Assembly: GCA_937920345.1 (NCBI GenBank)
Contig: CALGVA010000011.1
Coordinates: 5,493-69,492, forward strand
Origin: an uncultured Lachnospiraceae bacterium
GTDB taxonomy: Bacteria; Bacillota; Clostridia; Lachnospirales; Lachnospiraceae
DNA length: 64,000 bases
Direction: 5' to 3'
Part shown: piece by piece, positions 9,431-19,126 of the stretch
Layout of the letters: every line of letters starts with the position of its first letter
How positions within the stretch are numbered: the first letter of the stretch is position 1
Program-made: the position numbers and the translations under genes
Notes under the pieces: model-generated
Told to the model about the DNA's origin: nothing
Database searches by the model: none
Seen by the model: the letters and a program-made list of their open reading frames with translations, nothing else

Positions 9431-10267
9431 TCAGCCTTTTACCGCGCCCGCCATAGTTCCCTTAACGATATATTTCTGTGTTGCCATAGACAGAATAACC
9501 GCCGGTATCATCGCCAGCACCCCCGCCGCCGCCAAAGAGCCGGAAGGTGTATCCTTATGTGTCTGTACCATACTGGCAATACCGATCGGCAGCGTTTTTT
9601 TTGCGTCCGAGGACTGCAGCACCAGCGCCAGGCCAAATTCATTCCATGCTCCTACAAACACCAGAATCGCAATAACAGCCAGGCCGGCCTTTACGAGAGG
9701 GAGTGCAATCCGCGTATACATTTTAAACTCAGAACAGCCGTCTATCTCTGCGGATTCGTAAATCTCCGACGGAATATCCAGAAAGAAGCTGATCGAAAGC
9801 CAGATCGCCATCGGAAGCGCAAAGGAGATATAAGACAGCGTCAGTCCCCAAAGTGTATCCAGAAGGTGCAGCTTATTATAAATAATGTAGTATGGTATTG
9901 TGTACACAAGCGCCGGAATCATCCGGATCATCAGAATGGAATTCTGCAGCGCTTTCTTACCCTTAAACCCGTACCGGCAAAGCCCGAATCCCGCCATGGA
10001 AGCCAGAATCAACGACAGCAGCGTTGTCCCTCCTGCCACCAGGAGGCTGTTCCCGAAGAAGGTCGTAACATGGGACTTTTGAAAAATCTCAATATAATTG
10101 TCCAGATAAAACGTATCCAGTATTAAAACAGGCTTTTCCACAAACACCTGGGCGGAAGTCTTAAAGGATGTGATCACTGTCCAGTACAGTGGAAAAATGA
10201 ACAGGACCCCTAAGACCAGAAACACAATACCCAACCCGATTGACTGTAAAATCCGTTTTCTTCTCAT
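9431..10267 (-). CDS. ABC sugar transporter permease, MalG/ LacG type
   Basis: Inner permease subunit of a carbohydrate uptake (CUT1) ABC transporter. About six hydrophobic segments are visible and the EAA loop that contacts the ATPase reads EIYESAEIDGCSEFKMYTRI. The start at 10267 (MRRKRILQ) is preceded by GGAGGTGAG; an upstream extension would overlap the preceding permease gene. 278 residues, normal for MalG-type. It is the second gene of the operon, 17 bp after the MalF-type permease and 27 bp before the binding-protein gene. Confidence 0.9.
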   Translation of the reverse strand: MRRKRILQSIGLGIVFLVLGVLFIFPLYWTVITSFKTSAQVFVEKPVLILDTFYLDNYIEIFQKSHVTTFFGNSLLVAGGTTLLSLILASMAGFGLCRYGFKGKKALQNSILMIRMIPALVYTIPYYIIYNKLHLLDTLWGLTLSYISFALPMAIWLSISFFLDIPSEIYESAEIDGCSEFKMYTRIALPLVKAGLAVIAILVFVGAWNEFGLALVLQSSDAKKTLPIGIASMVQTHKDTPSGSLAAAGVLAMIPAVILSMATQKYIVKGTMAGAVKG

Positions 10268-10284
10268 ATACTCACCTCCAATCT

Positions 10285-11172
10285 CTAGGCTTTTTCTCTG
10301 CCTGCCAGCTTGAGAAACAGGAAAGAGCACAAAATGATGATCAGGAAGAAAATGTAAGCGCCTGCCGATCCCTCTCCTACCTCGTAATAGCGGAATGCCA
10401 TCTTATATATTGTAGACGCCAGCGTCTCTGTCGCATTGCCCGGTCCGCCGTTTGTCAGGTTGTAGGCAATATCAAACATACGGATCGCGTCCATAAACCG
10501 TAGCGTAACAATCAGCAAGATAAACTTCTTGATAAAGGGAAGCATAATCCGACAAAACTGCTGCCACCAGGAAGCCCCGTCCATCCGCGCCGCTTCAAGC
10601 AGTTCCTCCGGCACAGTTTTCAATGCCGCCATCAGAATCAGCGTACAGAGAGGCGTCGTTGCCCAAACCTCTACGATGATAATCGCTATTCTGGCCGGTA
10701 TTACCTCGGAAAACCAGCTGACACGGTTCAGCCCCAGACTCACCAGAATTCCGTTGAGCAGCCCGTAGATCGGCGAAAACATCAGCTTCCATATGGTAGC
10801 TGTCACAATAGGCGCTATCATCATAGGCATTGTAAAAATAATCTTTAACAGTTTTGACATCCGGGGCAGAAGCCTTGTATTCAACGTCACCGCCAGAATC
10901 AGTCCAAACAGCAGATTTAATATGACCGCACTGACGGCAAATCCGAATGTCCAAAACGTTGAATCCCAAAAATCCGCACTCGTCAGCACCTTAATATAAT
11001 TCTTAAGTCCCACGAACTTTATACTGCCTGATGCCATTGCCGTATTGTACCTGAAGAGACTGAGTCCAAAAGAATATAGCATGGGTATGATTGAAAAAAT
11101 AAATAGAAACAGTACTGCCGGACCGATAAAACATATTGCAGCTCTCTTTTTTTCCCGATTCAGCTTTCTCAC
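10285..11172 (-). CDS. ABC sugar transporter permease, MalF/UgpA type
   Basis: First gene of the glycan operon and partner of the MalG-type permease. 295 residues with six predicted membrane helices, starting with AAICFIGPAVLFLFIFSIIP. The EAA loop is ELLEAARMDGASWWQQFCRI, followed by LPFIKKFILLIV. It lacks the long periplasmic loop of enterobacterial MalF, as usual in Firmicutes. It is divergent from the GntR-type regulator gene, which probably controls this operon. Confidence 0.9.
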   Translation of the reverse strand: MRKLNREKKRAAICFIGPAVLFLFIFSIIPMLYSFGLSLFRYNTAMASGSIKFVGLKNYIKVLTSADFWDSTFWTFGFAVSAVILNLLFGLILAVTLNTRLLPRMSKLLKIIFTMPMMIAPIVTATIWKLMFSPIYGLLNGILVSLGLNRVSWFSEVIPARIAIIIVEVWATTPLCTLILMAALKTVPEELLEAARMDGASWWQQFCRIMLPFIKKFILLIVTLRFMDAIRMFDIAYNLTNGGPGNATETLASTIYKMAFRYYEVGEGSAGAYIFFLIIILCSFLFLKLAGREKA

Positions 11173-11473
11173 ACAATCACCTTTCCCTTTCTGTCTTCTT
11201 TATGATGTCATTTTACAATATCGTTATATCAATTAATATACTATATTTATTATATATTTCTGTTTTATTACACTTTTGTTTTCATCTGTAAAACCGCTTT
11301 TTATAGCATAGAAATTTCTCCGCTTTTTACATTTACCGCATAGAAACCTTGTAGTTAAGCGAAGTTCTATTTATGATAAACTATTTGTATATTTCTATTA
11401 TTGTTGCTATAATACTTATAAAGTCTTTGATTTATTTTCAGCAAAGTTAGTATATTAAGTTAGGAGATATCTT
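11173..11473. promoter_or_regulatory. Divergent control region between the sugar operon and the GntR-type regulator
   Basis: A 301-bp AT-rich intergenic region. On the plus strand TTGTAT (11385-11390), a 17-bp spacer and an extended -10 TGCTATAAT (TATAAT at 11408-11413) form a good promoter for the regulator. On the minus strand several TATAAT-like boxes (around 11225-11265) could serve the permease operon, but no single -35/-10 pair is convincing. The operator is not identifiable by eye. Confidence 0.6.
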
Positions 11474-12556
11474 ATGAAAAACAGTCTTCCGCTTTACAGG
11501 CAGATCATAATAGATCTGTTAGAGCAGATTCTGGATGGGGAACTGCGCCCCGGCGACAGAGTTCCTTCAGAGCACGAATTATCAAGCAGTTACCGCGTCA
11601 GTTCCATCACCTCCAAAAATGCATTGACAGAGCTCGCCGAAAAGGGATATATCATCCGGATCAAAGGAAAAGGTTCTTTTGTCAATTCCGCCGATGCCCT
11701 GCTTCACATCCCTGACTTCACCCGTACTTTGCAGCAGCGCATTGTCATGAAGGCCAAAACTATCGGTCTGGTCGTCCCTTCGATGAAAACAACGATTGAC
11801 CAGCAGCTTTTGAATGCCATTGAGATGGAGCTTGCACCTACCGAATACATTCTCGCCATCAGCATCACCCGGGAAGACCAGTCGCTGGAATCTGCTTCCA
11901 TACAAAAATTCCGCGATAGCGGCGTGAGTGGTTTGATCATCTTCCCTACCGAACACGAAATGTACAATGAGGAAATCCTGAAATTAAACTTAAGTGATTT
12001 TCCGTTTGTACTGGTAGACCGCTATCTACGCGGTATTCGTTCCAGCTGCATTTATACCGACAACTATAACATTTCAAAGCAGGCCGTCCTGCACCTTTTG
12101 GAACAGGGCTGCCGGCACGTAGCCTTTCTTTCTCCTGACAGCCACAACACGGTTACTTCAGACCGCCTGAACGGATATCGGGACGGCCTTTACGAAAAGG
12201 ACATGGCGGCATTACCCGAAAATCTTTGCCTGATTCCTCTTAGCGTAACCGATCCGGCCGAAAAAGAATCCCTTATTCTGCAATATTTGAAAAATCATCC
12301 TTATATTGACGGTCTTTTTTGTGTGAATCGGGAAATCACCAAATATGCAGCCCGCCTGATGACAATTCATCAGCTCTGGGACCGCTACCACATCACCGCG
12401 TTTGATTATCCTGACGATCACAGAATATCTTACATATCACAGGACATTGAACAGATTGCTCATAACTGTGTTCTGGAATTGATCGATTCCATTCAAAGCG
12501 GAAGAAAAGACCATCATGTCATCGTTCCAGCCCGCCTGATACCTTCACAGACATAG
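11474..12556 (+). CDS. GntR-type HTH regulator with LacI-like sugar-binding domain
   Basis: Transcription regulator with an N-terminal GntR winged helix (residues about 1-72: LPLYRQIIIDLLEQI, GDRVPSEHELSSSYRVS, GKGSFV) joined to a periplasmic-binding-protein-like sensor domain (about 95-355, starting with TIGLVVPSMKTT). This is the AraR-like architecture, and such proteins usually repress sugar-use operons until a sugar binds. It is divergent from the permease/GH2 operon, its likely target. 360 residues; the AGGAGATATCTTATG start context is good. The effector is unknown. Confidence 0.88.
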   Translation: MKNSLPLYRQIIIDLLEQILDGELRPGDRVPSEHELSSSYRVSSITSKNALTELAEKGYIIRIKGKGSFVNSADALLHIPDFTRTLQQRIVMKAKTIGLVVPSMKTTIDQQLLNAIEMELAPTEYILAISITREDQSLESASIQKFRDSGVSGLIIFPTEHEMYNEEILKLNLSDFPFVLVDRYLRGIRSSCIYTDNYNISKQAVLHLLEQGCRHVAFLSPDSHNTVTSDRLNGYRDGLYEKDMAALPENLCLIPLSVTDPAEKESLILQYLKNHPYIDGLFCVNREITKYAARLMTIHQLWDRYHITAFDYPDDHRISYISQDIEQIAHNCVLELIDSIQSGRKDHHVIVPARLIPSQT

Positions 12557-12557
12557 A

Positions 12558-12587
12558 AAAACTGCCGTCCTTTGGGGACGGCAGTTC
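12558..12587 (-). terminator. Terminator of glycogen phosphorylase gene (bidirectional hairpin)
   Basis: Perfect 11-bp stem AACTGCCGTCC / GGACGGCAGTT with a four-base loop. On the minus strand it is followed by a T run (TTTTTC), so it ends the phosphorylase transcript; the hairpin can also act on the regulator transcript from the other side. Confidence 0.8.
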
Positions 12588-12602
12588 CTGTTATATCAAA
12601 TA

Positions 12603-15110
12603 CTATTTCGTTATGGATTTCTTATCCGTTACAACCGGCTCTTTCGGAAGAACCACCTTATCCAGCTTCCAGATCTCATCCACGTATTCCTGAATGGTTC
12701 TGTCGGAAGTGAACTTGCCGGAACATGCCACATTTAAGATCGCGCTCTTCGCCCAGCCGCTCTCGTTTCTGTAAGCTGCTTCCACCTTCTTCTGTGCCTC
12801 CGCATAAGCCTTGAAGTCCTTCAGGATAAAGTAGGTATCAGCCTTTGCGGTACTCTGTGTATTCAGCAGCGAGTTGTACAGCGGTCTGAACAGATCCGGA
12901 TCATTGGGGGCGTAGGTGCCGTTGATCAACTGCATAAGCACTTTACGCACATCAGGATCGTTATTGAAGATCTCTGTCGGATGGTAACCGCCGTAATTCT
13001 CAAAACGGATGACCTCGTCGGAACTTAAGCCGAAGATAAACGCATTCTCCTCGCCCACTTCCTCCACGATCTCCACATTGGCACCGTCCATCGTTCCGAT
13101 CGTCAGCGCGCCGTTTAACATGAACTTCATGTTACCCGTACCGGAAGCCTCTTTACTTGCCGTAGAGATCTGCTCCGACACATCCGCCGCCGCAAAGATG
13201 ATCTCCGCATTGGATACACGATAGTTCTCAATAAATACCACCTTGATCTTGCCGTCTATCGCCGGATCGTTATTGACCACGTCCGCCACGGAATTGATCA
13301 GTTTAATTGTCAGCTTCGCATTGTGATAGCCTGCCGCCGCCTTCGCACCGAAGATGAAGGTCCTCGGATAAAATTCCATATCCGGATGCTCTTTCAGTTC
13401 ATTATACAGATACATCACATGCAGAATATTCAGAAGCTGGCGCTTGTACTCATGCAGTCTCTTCACCTGCACGTCAAAGATCGAACGGGGATTAACCTCG
13501 ATCCCGTTATGTTCTAAGATGTACTCGGCGAGACGCACCTTATTCTGATACTTGATATTCATAAACTCCTGCTGTGCCTTGGCGTCGTCCGCATAGATCT
13601 TCAGTCTGCCGATCTGCGGCAGGTCGGTGATCCAGTCATTGCCCACATGCGCCGTAACCCAGTCAGAGAGCAGCGGATTCGCATGGAGCAGGAAACGTCT
13701 CTGCGTGATACCGTTGGTCTTATTGTTGAATTTCTCCGGCATCATCTCATAGAAATCTTTTAACTCCTGATTCTTTAAGATCTCCGTATGTAATCTTGCA
13801 ACGCCGTTCACGGAATATCCTGACGCGATTGCCAGATGTGCCATCTTCACCTGTCCGTCGTAGATGATCGCCATCTTGCGTATCTTATCGTGATTGCCCG
13901 GATATTTCTGTTCGATCTGCGCCACGAATCTGCGGTTAATCTCCTCCACGATCTGATAAACACGGGGCAGTAATCTGGAGAAAAGCTCGATGGGCCATTT
14001 CTCAAGTGCCTCGGACATAATCGTGTGATTGGTATATGCACAGGTCTTCGTGGTAACTTCCCAGGCCTCGTCCCATGTCAGATAATGCTCATCCATCAGG
14101 ATACGCATAAGTTCCGCAATCGCAACAGTCGGATGGGTATCGTTGAGCTGGAAGGTAACCTTCTCATGGAACTTGCGGATATCTTTATGTTTCCGCATAT
14201 ACTTCTCCACCGCTTCCTGTACGGACGCAGAGATGAAGAAATACTGCTGTTTTAAACGAAGTTCTTTACCTGCATAATGATTATCGTTAGGGTACAGCAC
14301 TTCTACGATATTTCTTGCCAGATTCTCCTGTTCAACCGCCCTCTGATAATCGCCTTTGTCAAAAGAATCCAGCTGGAAGCACTCTACCGGCTCCGCATCC
14401 CAGATCCGCAGCGTATTCACGATACCATTGCCGTAGCCTACCACCGGCAGATCATACGGAATCGCACGTACCGCCTGATAGCCTTCCTGTCTGAAATTGC
14501 TTCTGCCGTTCTCATCTACATAAACATTAACATATCCGCCGAACTTAACTTCCTTGGCATATTCCGGTCTTCTAAGCTCAAAGGGATTTCCGTCCTTAAG
14601 CCAGTTATCCGGCACTTCGATCTGGTAACCGTCCCGGATCTCCTGCTTGAACATGCCGTAGCGGTAACGGATACCACAGCCGTAAGCCGCATATCCTAAA
14701 GTTGCCAGAGAGTCCAGGAAGCAGGCAGCCAGACGTCCCAGACCGCCGTTGCCGAGCGCCGCATCGGGCTCCTGATCCTCCACCACGTTAATATCGATGC
14801 CTAACTCCTGAAGCGCCGTCTCCACAGCCTTATATGCCTGCAGATTAATGATATTATTGCCGAGTGCACGTCCCATCAGGAACTCCATCGACAAATAATA
14901 CACCATCTTAGGGTCCTGTCTGTCGTACTCCTTCTGTGTCGTCAGCCACTGATCCACAACCGTATCCTTAATCGCGTACGATACCGCCTGGAAGATCTGC
15001 TGATCCGTCGCTTCCTCTAGAGTCTTTCTGTAAAGCGTCCTTATATTATACAGAACGCTTCTCTTAAAAAGCTCTGTATCAAAAGTTGTTGTTACAGATT
15101 TCTTTGCCAT
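12603..15110 (-). CDS. glgP: Glycogen/maltodextrin phosphorylase
   Basis: Pyridoxal-phosphate enzyme of family GT35 that releases glucose-1-phosphate from glycogen or maltodextrin. Clear motifs include QEPDAALGNGGLGRLAACF (substrate region), HEYKRQLLNILHV and the PLP-lysine motif EASGTGNMKFMLNGALTIG (Lys near residue 662). The start at 15110 (MAKKSVTT) follows GAGGAGG. The resulting 835 residues match the bacterial family, while the longer upstream reading frame has no ribosome site. It is a single-gene unit with its own terminator. Confidence 0.95.
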   Translation of the reverse strand: MAKKSVTTTFDTELFKRSVLYNIRTLYRKTLEEATDQQIFQAVSYAIKDTVVDQWLTTQKEYDRQDPKMVYYLSMEFLMGRALGNNIINLQAYKAVETALQELGIDINVVEDQEPDAALGNGGLGRLAACFLDSLATLGYAAYGCGIRYRYGMFKQEIRDGYQIEVPDNWLKDGNPFELRRPEYAKEVKFGGYVNVYVDENGRSNFRQEGYQAVRAIPYDLPVVGYGNGIVNTLRIWDAEPVECFQLDSFDKGDYQRAVEQENLARNIVEVLYPNDNHYAGKELRLKQQYFFISASVQEAVEKYMRKHKDIRKFHEKVTFQLNDTHPTVAIAELMRILMDEHYLTWDEAWEVTTKTCAYTNHTIMSEALEKWPIELFSRLLPRVYQIVEEINRRFVAQIEQKYPGNHDKIRKMAIIYDGQVKMAHLAIASGYSVNGVARLHTEILKNQELKDFYEMMPEKFNNKTNGITQRRFLLHANPLLSDWVTAHVGNDWITDLPQIGRLKIYADDAKAQQEFMNIKYQNKVRLAEYILEHNGIEVNPRSIFDVQVKRLHEYKRQLLNILHVMYLYNELKEHPDMEFYPRTFIFGAKAAAGYHNAKLTIKLINSVADVVNNDPAIDGKIKVVFIENYRVSNAEIIFAAADVSEQISTASKEASGTGNMKFMLNGALTIGTMDGANVEIVEEVGEENAFIFGLSSDEVIRFENYGGYHPTEIFNNDPDVRKVLMQLINGTYAPNDPDLFRPLYNSLLNTQSTAKADTYFILKDFKAYAEAQKKVEAAYRNESGWAKSAILNVACSGKFTSDRTIQEYVDEIWKLDKVVLPKEPVVTDKKSITK

Positions 15111-15223
15111 CTGTGTGCCTCCTCGTCTGCTTTTATTTCTGAAAAACAATGTCTGCTTTGACTCCATTCTATTATTATAGCCTGTATTTGTGTTTTTGAC
15201 CATAAGCAATATGCTTAAAGTGT

Positions 15224-15379
15224 CTCACAATGTAACAGTTCAGCCTTCGGCTTCACTGTCACTCCTGATGCACACAAAATGCTCCAAAGTCGCATTTTGG
15301 CGCTTTCACAACTCATAAAATCGCATACAGAGCGATTTTACTCGCGGAATAGTGCAAGGCTGATCTGTTACCTCACAAT
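15224..15379. mobile_element. 140-bp MITE, copy 1, with 8-bp target duplication
   Basis: The element spans 15232-15371. Its ends are inverted repeats of 16 bp (GTAACAGTTCAGCCTT against its complement, one mismatch). It is flanked by CTCACAAT on both sides (15224-15231 and 15372-15379), a target-site duplication. It contains two internal hairpins (CAAAATGC/GCATTTTG and AAAATCGC/GCGATTTT). A nearly identical copy is at 36351-36490. It inserted directly after the ileS stop codon. No transposase is encoded, so it must be mobilised in trans. Confidence 0.85.
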
Positions 15380-18300
15380 TCACACTTTCTCCACGCCGAT
15401 CGTAACCTTCTCGCCGTTCACATTCCACTCCCTGGATACCGCAAGCGTCTCATTCGTCACAATCGCCTCTGCCAGCACCTTACCGGAGATCGCCTCTGCA
15501 TTCTTCTGTACGATTCCGGCCACCTTATCGTTGCCGCAGACGGACACTTTGATATGATCCATTACCTCAAAATCCGCATCCTTACGCATCGTCTGGATCT
15601 TGCTGATGACCTCATACACGAAGCCCTCCTCGATCAGTTCCGGTGTCAGGCTGGTATCCAGCACGACGGTAACGCTGTTGTCCGCCTCTGTCACATAACC
15701 GTCCTTCTGTGCCATATCGATTAGAAGGTCTTCTTCCGCCAGCGCCACTTCCACGCCGTCCACATCAAATTTCAATGCACCCTGTGCCTTCAGCTCCTCC
15801 ATTGCCTTCGTACCATCCACTGCGCTCAGATACGCTTTGATACCGCCTAACTGTTTGCCGTACTTCGGTCCCACCGTCTTAAGCTGGGGCTTGAAGCTGT
15901 AGCTTGTAAATGCCGACACATCATCGGAAAACTCGATGTTTTTCACATTCAGTTCATCCCTGATGATCTCCTGATAGAAGTCACTGAGTTCATGCTCCGC
16001 CCTGACAAACATAGTGCCGATGGGCTGTCGGTTCTTAATATTCGCCGTGTTACGTGCCGCACGTCCCATCACAACGATCTTTAAGACTGCTTCCATATCC
16101 TCTTCCAGCTTCTGGTCGATCATCTTCTCATCCGCCGTCGGAAAATCACACAGATGAATACTCTCCGGCGCATTCTCATCAATGCTCTTCACCAGATTCA
16201 GATAAATCTCCTCTGTCATAAAAGGAATCATCGGTGCCGCACATTTGCTGATGGTGACAAGGGTCGTGTACAGAGTCATGTAAGCGTTGATCTTATCCTG
16301 CTCCATGCCCTTCGCCCAGAAGCGCTCACGGCTTCTTCTCACGTACCAGTTACTCATCTCGTCCACGAACTCATCCAGCGCACGGGCAGCCTCGGGAATC
16401 CTGTAGTTATCAAGATTCGCGTCCACTTCCTTGATCACCGTGTTCAGTTTAGACAAAAGCCACTTATCCATTACCGGCAGCTTGTCATATTCCAGGCTGT
16501 ACTTCGTCGCATCAAAACCGTCGATATTTGCATATAATACGAAGAACGCATAAGTGTTCCACAAAGTGCCCAGGAACTTGCGCTGTCCCTCCTGCACTGC
16601 CTTGCCGTGGAAACGGTTGGGCAACCATGGCGCAGAATTGATATAGAAATACCAGCGGATTGCATCCGCGCCGTAGGTCTCAAGCGCCTCGAACGGGTCC
16701 ACCGCATTCCCCTTGGACTTACTCATCTTCTGCCCGTTTTCGTCCTGCACGTGACCCAGAACGATAACATTTTCAAAAGGAGCCTTGTTAAACAGCAGCG
16801 TAGACTCCGCCATCAGTGAATAGAACCACCCGCGGGTCTGGTCTACCGCCTCGGAGATAAACTGCGCCGGGAACTGTTTCTCAAATAACTCTTTATTCTC
16901 AAAAGGATAATGGTGCTGTGCAAACGGCATGGCACCCGAGTCAAACCAGCAGTCAATCACTTCCGGCACACGCTTCATCGTCTTGCCGCAGTCCGGACAG
17001 GTGATTGTGATCTCGTCGATATAAGGCCTGTGCAGTTCCACCGTCCGCGCCGCCGGATTGCCGGACAGTTTCTCCAGTTCTTCGCGGGAACCGACAGACT
17101 CCATGTGTCCGCACGCCTCGCACTCCCATACATTCAAGGGCGTACCCCAGTAACGGTTACGGGAAATACCCCAGTCCTGAATATTTTCCAGCCAGTTGCC
17201 GAAGCGTCCCTCACCGATGGACTCCGGAATCCAGTTGACCGTCTTGTTGTTGCGCACCAGATCGTCCCGCACCGCCGTCATCTTAATAAACCAGGACTCT
17301 CTTGCGTAATAGATCAGCGGCGTGTCACAGCGCCAGCAGAAGGGGTAATCGTGTTCAAATTTCGGCGCGTCGAACAATTTTCCCTCTTTATCCAGATCCT
17401 TCAGGATCTCCGGGTCAGCCTTTTTCACAAACAGACCCGCATAGGGCGTCTCCTGTGTCATCTCACCCTTGCCGTCCACAAACTGTACGAAAGGCAGGTC
17501 GTATTTGCGTCCCACCTGGGCGTCATCCTCACCGAATGCCGGTGCGATATGGACGATACCGGTACCGTCCGTCATGGTAACGTAATTGTCACAGGTCACG
17601 AAATGCGCTTTTTTCTTCTGCTTCGCCGCTGCTTCCCCTGTACATGCGAAAAGGGGCTCATATTCTTTATGCTCCAGATCCGTTCCTGTATAAGTCTCAA
17701 GCACCTCATAGGCCGGCTTGTCATCCTCCGACAGTTTACCCAGCACATTGTCCAGAAGCGCCTGGGCCATGTAATAGGTATAGCCGTCCGCCGCCTTTAC
17801 TTTCACATACGTCTCGCCCGGGTTCACGCAGAGCGCCACATTGGAGGGAAGCGTCCACGGCGTGGTCGTCCACGCAAGGAAATAAGCGTCCTCACCCACT
17901 ACTTTAAAGCGCACCACCGCGGAACGTTCCTTCACCGCCTTATAGCCCTGTGCCACCTCGTGGGAGGACAGCGGCGTGCCGCAGCGCGGACAGTAGGGTA
18001 CGATCTTAAAGCCCTTATACAGTAATCCCTTATCCCAGATCTGCTTCAGCGCCCACCACTCGGACTCGATAAAATCATCATGATACGTCACGTAAGGATC
18101 ATCCATATCCGCCCAGAAACCGACTGTACCGGAGAAATCCTCCCACATGCCCTTGTATTTCCAGACAGACTCCTTACATTTGCTGATAAAAGGGTCTAAC
18201 CCGTATTCTTCGATCTGCTCCTTGCCGTCCAGCCCCAGCAGCTTCTCTACCTCTAACTCTACAGGCAGTCCGTGGGTATCCCAGCCTGCCTTACGGGGAA

Positions 18301-18535
18301 CCATACAGCCCTTCATGGTACGGTATCTGGGGATCATATCCTTGATCACGCGGGTCAGAACATGTCCGATATGGGGCTTGCCGTTAGCCGTGGGCGGACC
18401 GTCATAAAAGGTATACGTCTCTCCCTCCTTGCGGGAATCCATGCTCTTCTGAAAAATGTCATTGTCCTTCCAGAACTGACAGACTTCCTTCTCTCTGTCT
18501 ACAAAATTAAGGCTTGTGTCAACTTTTTGATACAT
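15380..18535 (-). CDS. ileS: Isoleucine--tRNA ligase
   Basis: Class I aminoacyl-tRNA synthetase that charges tRNA-Ile. The HIGH motif is in PPTANGKPHIGHVLTR (near residue 50-60), the CP1 editing domain follows with TTTPWTLPSNVALCV, and the KMSKS motif is GQKMSKSKGNAVDPF near 607. The start at 18535 (MYQKVDTSLNF) follows AAGGAGAGG. 1051 residues and the CWFDSGAMPFAQ signature indicate the longer, eukaryote-like type found in many Clostridia, which in other species is linked to low mupirocin sensitivity. A T-box leader precedes it. A MITE insertion begins directly after its stop codon. Confidence 0.96.
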   Translation of the reverse strand: MYQKVDTSLNFVDREKEVCQFWKDNDIFQKSMDSRKEGETYTFYDGPPTANGKPHIGHVLTRVIKDMIPRYRTMKGCMVPRKAGWDTHGLPVELEVEKLLGLDGKEQIEEYGLDPFISKCKESVWKYKGMWEDFSGTVGFWADMDDPYVTYHDDFIESEWWALKQIWDKGLLYKGFKIVPYCPRCGTPLSSHEVAQGYKAVKERSAVVRFKVVGEDAYFLAWTTTPWTLPSNVALCVNPGETYVKVKAADGYTYYMAQALLDNVLGKLSEDDKPAYEVLETYTGTDLEHKEYEPLFACTGEAAAKQKKKAHFVTCDNYVTMTDGTGIVHIAPAFGEDDAQVGRKYDLPFVQFVDGKGEMTQETPYAGLFVKKADPEILKDLDKEGKLFDAPKFEHDYPFCWRCDTPLIYYARESWFIKMTAVRDDLVRNNKTVNWIPESIGEGRFGNWLENIQDWGISRNRYWGTPLNVWECEACGHMESVGSREELEKLSGNPAARTVELHRPYIDEITITCPDCGKTMKRVPEVIDCWFDSGAMPFAQHHYPFENKELFEKQFPAQFISEAVDQTRGWFYSLMAESTLLFNKAPFENVIVLGHVQDENGQKMSKSKGNAVDPFEALETYGADAIRWYFYINSAPWLPNRFHGKAVQEGQRKFLGTLWNTYAFFVLYANIDGFDATKYSLEYDKLPVMDKWLLSKLNTVIKEVDANLDNYRIPEAARALDEFVDEMSNWYVRRSRERFWAKGMEQDKINAYMTLYTTLVTISKCAAPMIPFMTEEIYLNLVKSIDENAPESIHLCDFPTADEKMIDQKLEEDMEAVLKIVVMGRAARNTANIKNRQPIGTMFVRAEHELSDFYQEIIRDELNVKNIEFSDDVSAFTSYSFKPQLKTVGPKYGKQLGGIKAYLSAVDGTKAMEELKAQGALKFDVDGVEVALAEEDLLIDMAQKDGYVTEADNSVTVVLDTSLTPELIEEGFVYEVISKIQTMRKDADFEVMDHIKVSVCGNDKVAGIVQKNAEAISGKVLAEAIVTNETLAVSREWNVNGEKVTIGVEKV

Positions 18536-18551
18536 GATGTGCTCCTCTCCT

Positions 18552-18945
18552 TGAAAATAGGAAGACCCCGTCCCGTAAAAGGACGAGGTCAAAGTTCTCG
18601 TAATACCACCTGTTACGACGCACTCCCCTCCACAGTCAGCCCGGCCTTCATACGCTTCGCTGTATCTGTCTCACTACAGCCTGTCCGGTCAGTCCTGCTG
18701 CTTTCTGGTCATACGATTCCCGGTAACGGCGGAATGCCGTCAGAGCCTACTGCTTTTACGTCTGCCGGAAAGAGAGCGTGTCCATGCATTGCCGGAACAC
18801 GATTCACTGGCAGAAAGGTTCGGTCTGAAACTCGGAAGTGATCTTCACTCATCTCCTACTCACACCGGTCTTGCACCATCACCGGCTCGCTGTGCCTTTG
18901 AGAAATCAGCTACTGTCTTCTTCAACGTCTGTGTCTGTTCTTACT
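18552..18945 (-). promoter_or_regulatory. T-box riboswitch controlling ileS
   Basis: On the minus strand the leader contains the conserved T-box core AACAGGTGGTATTACGAG (18599-18616) followed by a terminator (GACCTCGTCC / GGGACGGGGTC, 18563-18590, then TATTTTC). Upstream, a Stem I region with AGTAGGAGATGAGTGAAG and a candidate ATC (Ile) specifier is followed by structured RNA of about 250 nt. T-boxes bind uncharged tRNA to allow read-through, so ileS would be induced by isoleucine starvation. The specifier position was judged by eye. Confidence 0.88.
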
Positions 18946-18950
18946 TATAC

Positions 18951-18980
18951 TTTATATTACATCTTCCTTCCTGTTGTCAA
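18951..18980 (-). promoter_or_regulatory. Promoter of the ileS T-box leader
   Basis: On the minus strand TTGACA (18980-18975), 18-bp spacer, TATAAA (18956-18951). It lies directly upstream of the T-box leader. Confidence 0.7.
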
Positions 18981-19126
18981 GATGGTTCGTGAGATTTCAT
19001 AGGAAAGCTTATAACAGTATATTTGAAGAGGACGTAATGCAGCCAGTACTTGACAATTTATTTCATTGTATGTAGACTATATCTTTAACTGGAATTTGTA
19101 CTGCAAATGAGGTTTAGGAGGACATT

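Noticed and set aside
11280..11300. Possible CcpA (cre) site in the glycan-operon control region
   Set aside because: TGTAAAACCGCTTTT resembles the consensus but spacing of the CG core is off by one base.
16910..18025. Open frame of 371 codons on the plus strand
   Set aside because: Antisense to ileS, without domain-like sequence; a shadow of codon bias in the synthetase gene.
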